The position numbers were made by a program, and so were the translations under genes. Of a DNA stretch of 41,755 bases, positions 26,191 through 34,500 are shown in pieces. This stretch comes from an uncultured Bacteroidota bacterium (GTDB taxonomy: Bacteria > Bacteroidota > Bacteroidia > Chitinophagales > Saprospiraceae). Numbering within the stretch: the stretch's first letter is position 1; the number at the start of each line of letters is the position of its first letter. The stretch covers positions 1-41,755 of the forward strand of contig CALMBD010000236.1 of assembly GCA_937861115.1 (NCBI GenBank), given 5' to 3'. The notes under the pieces are model-generated. The model was not told the origin of the DNA. It saw nothing but the letters and a program-made list of their open reading frames with translations, and did no database searches.

Positions 26191-26569
26191 ATCCAAAAAG
26201 AGATATGTTGTATAAGATTAATTCTCAAAATAATGCCGCATCTTTCGGCAAAGTGTGGTGAGGAGACCAGCCCTACCCCCCAAACGGACTGGTCCCTCGC
26301 CCACGGGTTTAAGACCGCATTCGGCCTTAACTCTTATGGAATCAATGATTCGACTTTTCGTTTTCTGAATCATCCGGTCCGAAAAACTTCCCGGCAATTC
26401 TTTGCGCATCAGCGCATACTGTGTAAGGCAAGTACTATGCCAATTCAAAGACCCGCTACACAGCCTGTTTTACTTTTTTTTGGTGGCCGATTCCCTGAAA
26501 ATGGTAGAAAAAACAACATAAACAACTGATTATTCGACACTTATCCTGCCATTTGACAATACAAGACAA

Positions 26570-26603
26570 TTTGACAGTCAGGCATGGGATGGCACAAGCT
26601 TTG
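26570..26603 (+). promoter_or_regulatory. Candidate promoter of htpG
   Basis: TTTG (26570-26573) and AAGCTTTG (26596-26603, one mismatch to TAnnTTTG) are 22 bases apart, about 88 bases before the htpG ATG. No CIRCE-like inverted repeat was seen. Confidence 0.3.
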
Positions 26604-26690
26604 AAAAGATCAATTTGCCCGAAAGCGTAAAATGCCGCAATAAGGGTATGTTTTATTCCTCAACACTCATCAAATCTGAAACTTCGCATT

Positions 26691-28559
26691 ATGCAAACAG
26701 GTACGATTTCCGTCCAGACCGAGAACATTTTTCCCATCATCAAGAAATTCCTCTACTCTGACCACGAAATATTCCTGCGTGAGCTGGTATCCAATGCGGT
26801 AGATGCCACCACCAAACTGCGCGTACTGGCTGATCGCGGCGACGTAAAAGGCGAGATCGGCGACACCACCATCGAGGTCATCCTGGAAGAAGCGGAAAAC
26901 AAACTGATTATCCGCGACAGGGGTATCGGTATGACGGAGGAGGAAGTGCTCAAATACCTGAACCAGATCGCTTTCTCCAGCGCGGCCGAATTCCTGGAAA
27001 AAAATAAAGACAGCGCCATCATCGGCCATTTTGGCCTGGGCTTTTACTCTGCCTTCATGGTGGCCGACAAGGTGGAGGTTGTTACCAAATCATGGCAAAA
27101 AGGCGCCAAGGGCGTGCGCTGGATTTGTGAAGGCAACCCGGAGTTTAGCCTGGAAACAGTAAAAAAGACAGAGCGGGGTACCGATATTATCCTGTATATC
27201 AACGAAGAAAACAAGGATTTTCTCAACAAGCAGCGGATCGAAGGGCTGCTCGACAAGTACTGCCGCTTCCTGCCCGTCGAAATACAGTTCGGCACCAAAA
27301 CCGAATATTTTGAAACGGGTGAAGGCGACGATAAGAAAGAGGAAAAGCGCGAGGTACCAAACATCGTCAACGAAACGCGGCCGGTATGGAAAAAGCAGCC
27401 GACCGACCTGAAAGATGAAGATTACCTGAAGTTCTACAGGCAGATGTATCCGATGGCGCCCGAGCCCATGTTCTGGATACATCTGAACATCGATTACCCC
27501 TTCAACCTTACCGGCGTGTTGTACTTCCCGAAACTTGGCAATGCCATGGAGGTGACGCGCAACAAGATCCACCTTTACAGCAATCAGGTATACGTCACCG
27601 ACGACGTACGCGACATCGTGCCGGAATGGTTGCTGCTGCTTCACGGTGTGATCGATTCGCCCGATATTCCGCTCAACGTGTCGCGCTCCTACCTGCAAAG
27701 CGACGCCAATGTGAAAAAGATCAGCGAATACATCACCAGGAAGGTGGCCGACAAACTGAATGAACTGTTCAAAAGCGACCGGCCGGCATTCGAGCAAAAA
27801 TGGCGCGATCTGGGCGTGTTCGTCAAATATGGCATGATCTCCGACAAAAAATTCGAAGAGCGCGCCATGAACTTTGCGCTGGTGGAGAATCTGAAACACG
27901 AATTCTTCCTGCTCAACGATTACAAGGAAAAAATAAAGACTAACCAGACCGACAAGCACAACAAGGTCGTCGTTATTTATACCAACGACCCCGACGGCCA
28001 TGATGCACAGGCCAAAGCCGCCGCCAACCGCGGCTACGATGTGCTCCGCCTCGACACCGTGCTCGACAACCACTGGATGCAGCACCTGGAATACCGCAGC
28101 GAGCTGGGCCTTGTATTCGTCCGCGTTGATTCCGATACCGTCGATAATCTGGTGCAGAAGGATGAAAAACGGGAATCCGTGTTGTCTGAAAAAGAGCAGG
28201 AAGAGGTTAAAGCCCTGTTTGAGTCTGTGGTCAAAGGCCAACCCGGCGCATCGGTCACGCTCTCGCCGCTGTCGCCCGACGACCAGCCGGTGCTGATCAC
28301 CAAACCGGAGTTCATGCGCCGGATGAAGGAGATGCAATCCATGCACGGCATGGCCGCATTGGGCGACTTCCCGGATTCCTACAACGTTGTGGTGAACACC
28401 AACCACCCGCTCGTTGCGCAGAAACTACTGAAAATCAGCGACGAAGGGGAGCGCTCCGGCATGTCGCATTACCTCGTCGACCTGGCGTTGCTCCAGCATG
28501 GCATGCTGCGCGGTGAAGCGCTGACGGGTTTTGTGACGACAACGCTTGAAAAACTCTGA
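26691..28559 (+). CDS. htpG: Molecular chaperone HtpG (bacterial Hsp90)
   Basis: A 622-residue ATP-dependent cytosolic chaperone. The N-terminal GHKL ATPase domain shows ELVSNAVDA (catalytic Glu31, Asn35), DRGIGMT (76-82) and GHFGLGFYSAFMVADKVEV (112-130). The middle domain contains WIHLNIDYPFNLTGVLYFPK and VSRSYLQSD with the catalytic-loop Arg. The C-terminal dimerisation domain ends in LKISDEGERSGMSHYLVDLALL. Length matches bacterial Hsp90. It stands alone and is convergent with the cysteine-rich gene downstream. The 438-codon antisense frame over it is an artefact. Confidence 0.97.
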   Translation: MQTGTISVQTENIFPIIKKFLYSDHEIFLRELVSNAVDATTKLRVLADRGDVKGEIGDTTIEVILEEAENKLIIRDRGIGMTEEEVLKYLNQIAFSSAAEFLEKNKDSAIIGHFGLGFYSAFMVADKVEVVTKSWQKGAKGVRWICEGNPEFSLETVKKTERGTDIILYINEENKDFLNKQRIEGLLDKYCRFLPVEIQFGTKTEYFETGEGDDKKEEKREVPNIVNETRPVWKKQPTDLKDEDYLKFYRQMYPMAPEPMFWIHLNIDYPFNLTGVLYFPKLGNAMEVTRNKIHLYSNQVYVTDDVRDIVPEWLLLLHGVIDSPDIPLNVSRSYLQSDANVKKISEYITRKVADKLNELFKSDRPAFEQKWRDLGVFVKYGMISDKKFEERAMNFALVENLKHEFFLLNDYKEKIKTNQTDKHNKVVVIYTNDPDGHDAQAKAAANRGYDVLRLDTVLDNHWMQHLEYRSELGLVFVRVDSDTVDNLVQKDEKRESVLSEKEQEEVKALFESVVKGQPGASVTLSPLSPDDQPVLITKPEFMRRMKEMQSMHGMAALGDFPDSYNVVVNTNHPLVAQKLLKISDEGERSGMSHYLVDLALLQHGMLRGEALTGFVTTTLEKL

Positions 28560-28568
28560 AAAACAGGC

Positions 28569-28594
28569 GCGCCATCCCGGAACCGGGATGGCGC
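28569..28594. terminator. Hairpin terminator between htpG and the cysteine-rich gene
   Basis: A perfect 10-bp GC-rich stem, GCGCCATCCC (28569-28578) with GGGATGGCGC (28585-28594), starts 9 bases after the htpG stop. The clear T-run (TGTTTTTC) is on the minus-strand side, so it can stop the converging cysteine-rich transcript as well as htpG. Confidence 0.65.
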
Positions 28595-28645
28595 ATCCTG
28601 CATACCATAAGTGCGTTTTGTTTTGTGCACTTTTTGAAAAGGGGG

Positions 28646-28663
28646 GAAGAACTCTTGTTCTTC
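28646..28663 (-). terminator. Small hairpin downstream of cysteine-rich gene A
   Basis: GAAGAAC (28646-28652) pairs with GTTCTTC (28657-28663) around TCTT. On the minus strand it is followed by CCCCCCTTTT, and it lies 64 bases past the stop of the cysteine-rich gene. Confidence 0.4.
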
Positions 28664-28727
28664 GGCGATGAAGCGTGCCCTGGTGGGCAATTCAGGAGAT
28701 TACATTCGGGCGGGGGCCCGCAGATAA

Positions 28728-29207
28728 TCAGATTAAATTATGAGAGCGAAAGTTGATGCGATAGTGGGTTCCAAAGTCCTCGATCAGGTGTAATCCTGCC
28801 GGCAATTCGCCGATTTGAAGACCGAGTTTTGACGACAGGGCCTGTGGTATCGGACACGGCTCGGGCATTTCGAGAATGCCGTGGCGGAAATGCCGCCGCA
28901 TCAGGTTGGCGCAAAGCCATTCCCGCCGGAATATCATACATGCACCCTGGCCGTTATCAAGTGACGTAAACAGCGCCTTGGCATGGCTGCAGCTCGTCCT
29001 TTGAGTCAAACCTGCCTGATTATTACTGCGCGCGGCGATCTTGCAGATGCCGTTGCCATCACAGTTGGAACTTGGAGAACCGAACATGACTTCACACTGG
29101 AGAAACAAGGGCTGAACATGCGCCGATCCTTCCGTGCTCCGATATTGCCATGCATGCTGCTGCCTGATGGTATCCGATTTTATCAAGTTAATAGATCCTG
29201 TTTCCAT
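28728..29207 (-). CDS. Cysteine-rich protein of unknown family, copy A
   Basis: A 159-residue protein I cannot assign to a family. It is a clear paralogue of the product of 38805-39266. Both share FGSPS..C.G.GICK, a middle TC motif, REwLC/REfLC, R.HFRH and EPCPIP, then LGL.I..L..G and YRI.F at the end. Conserved Cys in this copy are C38, C49, C55, C73, C99 and C118, with His at 106 and 109, which could form a metal site or disulfides. There is no signal peptide or membrane helix. It lies downstream of helical-repeat gene A on the same strand, but a terminator and a conserved regulatory block separate them, so it is probably controlled independently. Confidence 0.75.
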   Translation of the reverse strand: METGSINLIKSDTIRQQHAWQYRSTEGSAHVQPLFLQCEVMFGSPSSNCDGNGICKIAARSNNQAGLTQRTSCSHAKALFTSLDNGQGACMIFRREWLCANLMRRHFRHGILEMPEPCPIPQALSSKLGLQIGELPAGLHLIEDFGTHYRINFRSHNLI

Positions 29208-29256
29208 GTCGGGTTGATCTTTGGAAAAATTCGGTTATAAGTGAGTCGACTCGATG

Positions 29257-29388
29257 TTAGACCCCATTCATATCAATGATGATTATTTCACCTTCAGCAC
29301 TTTTACAGGTAGCTGTACCAGTCGCTGTATCAAGCAGTGTAAGAATCCAGCCTATGGGTAAAATCCAGTTGAGCATAACTTTAAGCAT
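29257..29388 (-). CDS. Possible 43-residue peptide upstream of cysteine-rich gene A
   Basis: An ATG 12 bases below the TACCTTTG element opens a 43-codon frame: a hydrophobic N-terminal half (MLKVMLNWILPIGWILTLL) and a tail with one Cys, ending IIIIDMNGV. It ends 50 bases before the cysteine-rich gene. It could be a leader peptide, a small membrane peptide or chance. Cassette B has only an unrelated 19-codon frame in the equivalent position (39345-39404), which argues against strong conservation. Confidence 0.3.
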   Translation of the reverse strand: MLKVMLNWILPIGWILTLLDTATGTATCKSAEGEIIIIDMNGV

Positions 29389-29397
29389 TTAGTTCTG

Positions 29398-29517
29398 GTC
29401 AAAGGTATCCTCACATGAAGGGGATGACTTAGGACAGTAACCACGGCTTTATCGCCCAGTTATTTTTGGTGCTTTTTTGGCTGTTGTTTTTTTTATACGC
29501 TCATTATCAGTCAGTTG
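29398..29517 (-). promoter_or_regulatory. Conserved control region of cysteine-rich gene A
   Basis: Plus-strand blocks GTCAAAGGT (29398-29406), CTTAGGACAG (29428-29437) and ATTATCAGTCAGTTG (29503-29517). In transcription direction this reads an upstream block, an A-rich stretch, CTGTCCTAAG, 21 bases, then ACCTTTGAC; TACCTTTG (29400-29407) is an exact TAnnTTTG. The same order, with block distances equal or within one base, is found before cysteine-rich gene B. Confidence 0.65.
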
Positions 29518-29574
29518 GGAAAATAAAAAATTGCAGACACCATTGAATTATCGCCCGGCGCAGGGGAAAAAACA

Positions 29575-29610
29575 AACCGCCTTTCTGCTGGGACAAGCAG
29601 AAAGGCGGTT
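29575..29610 (-). terminator. Terminator of helical-repeat gene A
   Basis: A perfect 15-bp stem, AACCGCCTTTCTGCT (29575-29589) with its complement (29596-29610), loop of six, followed on the minus strand by TGTTTTTT. It starts 34 bases past the stop of the gene. Confidence 0.88.
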
Positions 29611-29643
29611 AGAAAACGCTGTATGTTGCTAAATATTTAGCCG

Positions 29644-31194
29644 TTAAGATACCCTTGGTCTTGGTACTTCGGGAGTAGAGCCTCCCCTGTCAAGGGCGTT
29701 CAGGGTTAGTTGCCACAGCGCCTCGTACGGGATAATTTCAATTTCATAGGTTTGGTTGGCCACTTCCATCGGTACGGCGCAGAGCATTTCGTACAATTTT
29801 TGGGTTTGCCTTGTCACCCTTTCACGTCGGAATGCATAAATGGGGGTTTGCAGCAACATTTTGATAAAACAATTACTGCGGAAAGTGTCATTTTGTTTGA
29901 GGTAGCGGCTGCAGTATTTTTCAATGCCCTCCATCCTGTCGATACATTGCTTGTAATCCCGGTCGATCAGCGCATACAAGATCTGGATGATGAGGATTGG
30001 TATGTTCATACCCCGTTTGTCTTTTGAAAAGACAGGAATTTCATTGAGAAACTTGCCCAGCCTGAACTTGAGGTTTCGATCGGCGGGCAGGGTTTCGGCC
30101 GACAGTTTGCCGGCCCGCACCAGGAAGTGCACATACGCCTGATAAATTTTCCATATCTCGGTGATCTGGAAAGACTGGTTTTCAAAGCGGGGATCTTCCA
30201 TGGCTCGGTGCAAGACTTTTGCCGCCGCATCATAGTGCGCCGTATGCATGGCGAGCAGGAAGAAAAGCTCCTGAAGTTTGAACCAGTTGAACGAACCGGC
30301 ATCGACAAGTCCCTGGCAACGTTCGATGATGACCCGGCCTTTTTCAAACTCCCGCAACTGCAGGTAACAGGTAATAAGATTGTAATAAAAAACCTGAAGG
30401 GGAAAACCGCTATCATAGTCTTTCTTGTCAAAGAACTGGATGGCCTCTTCGCACAATCGGGCCGTCGTCACATAGTCGTTTACGCTGCTGTAACCAAATA
30501 TCTGTATCAACCGCCCAAAAAGCTGGAGTTTGAAGGAATCGCTTTTCTTCATGTAAGGCATGATGATACTGTAGTACACCTTGGCCTGTTCCGACACTTC
30601 CATTTTGGTAGCCTTGCTGTTGACGTATCGGATAACCAGTTCGGTATAAAAGTCCTCTACCTGGTTTTCCATATTCCATATTTCCTGATAATGGTGCAGC
30701 TGTTCCCTCGTCTGTTCGTATTTCTTCAGGTCGCCGGCGTTGGTACTGTAATGTATTTTCAACACCCTTAATATGTCGCAGGTCAGTTCGGTAAATTCAA
30801 ACCGTTGGGCATGCCGGAGCAGTTTTTCGAGCAAATCGATCCCGGAAACCTTTGCATTGCGCATGACCAGGATCATGGCCGCCGCCCACTTTTTATAACA
30901 TTCGAAATACGCCTTCTGCCTGTCTGAAAAACCCGGCTCCTTGAAGTCCAGCAGAAATACGGAATCGAGCATCCGGTCTTTCAGTTTATTCTTCAGATTG
31001 GGAAGTTTGGAAGGGTCGTCATCGGATTCCAATTGCCACGTGGCGGCATCTTCATCGGATTGAATGCGTTGACTGATAAGAGCCTCATACATCTGCTGCA
31101 TTTTGGAACCGGGTTCCAAAATAATATCGAGGGCGCCGCTTGTCTTCAGTTTGGTTTTGTTGAGCAAATTCGCCAATTCAATCAAATCTCTCAT
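29644..31194 (-). CDS. Helical-repeat protein of unknown family, copy A
   Basis: A 516-residue, probably cytosolic, all-alpha protein with TPR-like helix pairs (SFKLQLFGRLIQIFGY, DYVTTARLCEEAIQFFDKKDY, LQVFYYNLITCYLQLREFEKG, ELFFLLAMHTAHYDAAAKVL). No catalytic motif is visible. It is a paralogue of 39703-41238, over half identical by eye along the full length; the most conserved parts are EPGSKM, FYYNLI.CYLQLREFEKG, FNWFKLQELFFLLAMH, FSKDKRGMNI.ILI.QIL and IEKYCSRYL..NDT.RSNCFIKMLLQ. The frame opens at 31263, but alignment of the two copies places the start at ATG 31194 (both begin MRDL.EL). An 8-bp inverted repeat lies just upstream. A role as scaffold or sensor for the linked cysteine-rich protein is only inference. 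Confidence 0.82.
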   Translation of the reverse strand: MRDLIELANLLNKTKLKTSGALDIILEPGSKMQQMYEALISQRIQSDEDAATWQLESDDDPSKLPNLKNKLKDRMLDSVFLLDFKEPGFSDRQKAYFECYKKWAAAMILVMRNAKVSGIDLLEKLLRHAQRFEFTELTCDILRVLKIHYSTNAGDLKKYEQTREQLHHYQEIWNMENQVEDFYTELVIRYVNSKATKMEVSEQAKVYYSIIMPYMKKSDSFKLQLFGRLIQIFGYSSVNDYVTTARLCEEAIQFFDKKDYDSGFPLQVFYYNLITCYLQLREFEKGRVIIERCQGLVDAGSFNWFKLQELFFLLAMHTAHYDAAAKVLHRAMEDPRFENQSFQITEIWKIYQAYVHFLVRAGKLSAETLPADRNLKFRLGKFLNEIPVFSKDKRGMNIPILIIQILYALIDRDYKQCIDRMEGIEKYCSRYLKQNDTFRSNCFIKMLLQTPIYAFRRERVTRQTQKLYEMLCAVPMEVANQTYEIEIIPYEALWQLTLNALDRGGSTPEVPRPRVS

Positions 31195-31225
31195 AGCAGA
31201 CTCTTTAAGGTAGTTACAGCCGGTG

Positions 31226-31248
31226 TTGCAATCATTTTCAGATTGCAA
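31226..31248 (-). promoter_or_regulatory. 8-bp inverted repeat upstream of helical-repeat gene A
   Basis: TTGCAATC (31226-31233) and GATTGCAA (31241-31248) flank a seven-base AT-rich centre, 32 bases before ATG 31194. It may be an operator or a leader hairpin. The B copy lacks an obvious counterpart. Confidence 0.4.
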
Positions 31249-31481
31249 TAAAGAGCAATTCATTTGCCCTTCAGCAACAAAGTATTGAAAACGTTGATTA
31301 TAGCCGGTAAAGTGCCAGAACGCACAGAAGTGTTTTCCGGGCTGGCCGCAGGCGAGTCATTGATTATGCTTCAGGATATAAATGTAGCGACCTGCCCGAA
31401 AAAGAGTATGTTTTTTCCCGAATAAAAAAATTCGCCGCCTGCGTGCCTCAACAAGAATTAGCCCGGTAGGGCAAAAACGAA

Positions 31482-31514
31482 CGCGTCGCCATCCTCAAGC
31501 AGGATAGCGACGCG
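31482..31514 (-). terminator. Strong hairpin upstream of helical-repeat gene A
   Basis: CGCGTCGC.ATCCT (31482-31495) pairs with AGGAT.GCGACGCG (31501-31514), with one mismatch and a five-base loop. On the minus strand the following bases include TCGTTTTTGCCC, so it may be a second terminator for the giant gene. Confidence 0.55.
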
Positions 31515-31547
31515 CGGGTATGAAGCGTATGCGGAGTAAAGGATTAA

Positions 31548-31574
31548 GGCGCCCCGGCTGAGTACCGGGGCGTC
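31548..31574 (-). terminator. Terminator-like hairpin of the giant HYR gene
   Basis: A 10-bp GC-rich stem (31548-31557 with 31565-31574, one G-T pair), loop CTGAGTA, 26 bases past the stop codon. The T-run on the minus-strand side is interrupted. Confidence 0.6.
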
Positions 31575-31599
31575 TTGTCATGCGTGTTCAAATATCGGA

Positions 31600-34500
31600 T
31601 TACTTCAATAATATCATCTTGCGTGTGGCCGATTCGCCGGCCGATTCGAGCGTGTAATACATCAAACCCGAGGTAACGCCCAGGGTGCTCCGATCGAGTA
31701 CCACGGCGTTGTATCCCTGTACGAATTCGCCGGTCTGTGTATAAAGCAGGCGTCCCATTTCGTCGAACACACTCAAGGTTGCCTTCGCGGCCTCCGGCAG
31801 GTGGAACCCTACGGTCGTCCGGTTGACGAAGGGGTTCGGCTGGTTCTGGTACAATTCGAAACCAACCCCTGTGATGGTGGCGCCGTCCTGGCTGTTGAAG
31901 CGGAAGGCCACGTCCATGCGCTCTTCAGCAAAACTGTATGCCTCGGCTTTGGTGATGCGGCTGGATACATTCAGCATTTCGCTGAGTTTTCCGGCGCGTT
32001 TTGCCCTGAAGCGGATGACAAATTCTGCCTTGCCTGTGGTGCCGTTCCAACTGGTGGTGATGGCGTTGTCGGCAGGGAAGAGGGCGAAATTTTCCGCCTT
32101 CATATCTGCTCCCGGTTCGATATCGGCTATTTCCAGATCCGTATAGTTCAGGGTAAACTGATAACCCGTCACTTTTTCGGCTGCCATGAAATGGACGTCG
32201 AAGGTTTCGCCTGATTTCACATTGCGGTCCTCGATATCGAACAGCAGTTTGTTGTTCGAGCGGTCGTCGATGTTCATCAGGGAATTGGCCATTGCTGTGC
32301 TGTTAACGTCGCCCACCTTGATGGCCACAAAGTCGTCGGCCAGTTGGCTTGCCTGTATGTCTGCCACCGCCTTGGTTTCAGGGAAGGCCGTCTGGAACGG
32401 ATTGGCAGGTGTCGGGAACACAAAGCTCTTGTCCACAAACCGCCAGGAGGTATTGTTCGGCAGTTCACTGTAAATACCCAGGATAAGTTTTCGCAATTCC
32501 ACCACGTCGAAGGTCGTGACCGAGCCCGACATATTGGCGTCGGCAGCGATGGTTTTGTACGGCGAATCGAAGGGTTGCAGGCCAAGTATATGCTTGGAGA
32601 TCAGCACCAGGTCGTAGGTGGATACCCCGTTGAGCGGATTGTCGTCCTTGGTCGGCGTGATCGTGTAGTTCGCATGCATGGGTACCGCAGCCGGGAACTG
32701 GTAGGTTCCGGCATCGTCCGTCATAGTGAAATAGTTGAACGAGGGCCCTGCAGGATCCTGGCCGCTTATTTCCACATCACAGTCTTCCAGTCCGTCGCCC
32801 ATTTCTGTCTTGAGCGCACCGGCTACCATGGCAGTACCTCCTGAGTTAGAGCAATTGCCGTTGTTGTCCTGTATCGATATCAGCGCCTCACAAAAATCGG
32901 CGTTGCCGGCTTTGTCCATAACCCATAGTTCGACGGGTTGGTTGCCCAGGTCGTCGCCACAGCCGAAAGAGACTGTTGTGGCCGGCAGGCCGTTGGCGTC
33001 GAGCGGGAAGGTGTTCAGGTTGTCGGCGCGGCGGATACCAAATACAAGCAGGTCCTCGGGCGTGCAGTTGTCCTGGGCGTGCAGCAGGAAATCGCTGCTG
33101 AACAGCATGACCATACCGCTGGGCATGATGTTGACACTCAGTCCGTTGAGGCACACCACTGTCGGCGCCTTGCAGTCCTTCACTACAAAATTGTATTCAC
33201 AAACCGTCTCGTTGCCGCATCCGTCGCTGATGATCCACTTGATCTTGTGCGTGCCGTAAGGCAACTGCGGTATATCGTAGGTCGACGGCGATTGTTGGGT
33301 ATTCCACCGGACTGCGGCTGTCATATTGGTACCTGTTGCGCTGGTTTCCAGTGCAAAACGGTACTTCTGGTTGGTCGGCACATTGCGCTCGTCAAAGGTG
33401 CGCGGGGTTCCTCCTGCAAAATTCTGCGTACTGGCGTTGTTGTAGCGCACGGTACCCGGGTCGGGTGGATTGGTGCTGCTCACTACCGTTTCCATGCTGC
33501 CATCGTAGTCGAGGTCGAGGAACAGCAGGTAGCGGATATTGAGGTTCGAGCCGGAGCACAGATCCGTCGCAGAAATATTCAGATCGGCCGGACCCTCACA
33601 CAGATCATGTGATTCGATTGCCGGGTCCCACCAGTACGACTCATTCCACAGGGTTGGGTCGTTGTTCGTCAGGTCGCAAAACTCCACCGGACTGGCCGGG
33701 CAAAGCGCGATCGGCGCCTCCGTATCAATCACCTTGATGATCTGCTTGTATTCGTAGCAGTTGGCATTGGCATTCCAGAAGGTACTGTAACTGGTCGGTG
33801 TAGGATCTGTTGGCAATATCTTCACGTAGGTCGAGTTCCAGGGGGCCGGTGTGCCCTGCGGCGATACCGTCGGCCCGGGCAGGTTCTGCGGATTGCTCAG
33901 GTTGGGGTTCGGATTCGGATTCGGCACCACGATACAGGGCGCCTGCGGCAGATACGTACACCAGTTGATTATCTTCCAGGTTCGTTCTATCTTGAAGCAG
34001 GCATCCGGCACTACCGTAAAGACCTGGTCCTGGAACGAAACGCCGAGCAACTCACAATCTTCGCCATAGAACGTAGGTTCGCCATAGTCGCCGGTTCCGT
34101 TGCATACGGTGACGATCTTGTCGTCGGGGAATTTGATGAAATATTTCTGTTCGTAGTTGACGATAATACGCTGTGTACACTGCGTCGAAGCGCCTTTGCA
34201 ATCGTAAGCGCGGAAGGTACGCGTGATGGTGCCCTTGTTACAAACGGTATCGAACAAGGCATAACTGGCCGTATGGGTCAACCCTTTTTGTCCCTGGTAG
34301 TTCTTGGTAGAGTCCAGGCAGCAGTTGTCGTACACAAAGGGTTTGCCGTATGCCCACAAAGACGGGTCGAAGTTTTCGCAGCTCACCGTTACGTTGAGCG
34401 GCGGGTCGCAAATCGGCTTCAGTTTATCCTGTACTTCTACTTCCACCTCACATTCATTAAAGATGGGCGTGCCGTCGGGATAGAGGCTGATATTGCCATC

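Larger units (their letters stand above)
26082..26690. other. Intergenic region between phosphatase and htpG, with a minus-strand unit
   Basis: 609 bp. It holds a strong hairpin at 26156-26190 whose T-run is on the minus strand, a second stem (GACCAG/CTGGTC, about 26266-26306) and a 76-codon minus-strand frame (26218-26448; shorter start ATG 26373) that reads into the hairpin. The right part carries the htpG promoter region, with ATTTGACA present twice (around 26551 and 26569). The minus-strand unit is either a tiny gene or a structured RNA; I recognise neither. Confidence 0.4.
29208..29643. other. Conserved regulatory gap of cassette A
   Basis: 436 bp between helical-repeat gene A and cysteine-rich gene A. 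From right to left it contains the terminator of gene A (29575-29610), a T-rich stretch, three blocks shared with the corresponding gap of cassette B (29503-29517, 29428-29437, 29398-29406), an exact -7 element and a 43-codon frame (29257-29388). No tRNA was seen. Confidence 0.6.
31195..31599. other. Gap between the giant HYR gene and helical-repeat gene A
   Basis: 405 bp. It contains the hairpin ending the HYR transcript (31548-31574), a second strong hairpin (31482-31514) and the inverted repeat TTGCAATC/GATTGCAA (31226-31248) just upstream of the start codon. No exact TAnnTTTG promoter was found for helical-repeat gene A. Confidence 0.5.

Noticed and set aside
27090-28406. 438-codon minus-strand frame within htpG
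   Set aside because: Antisense to a highly conserved chaperone gene; no domain is visible.
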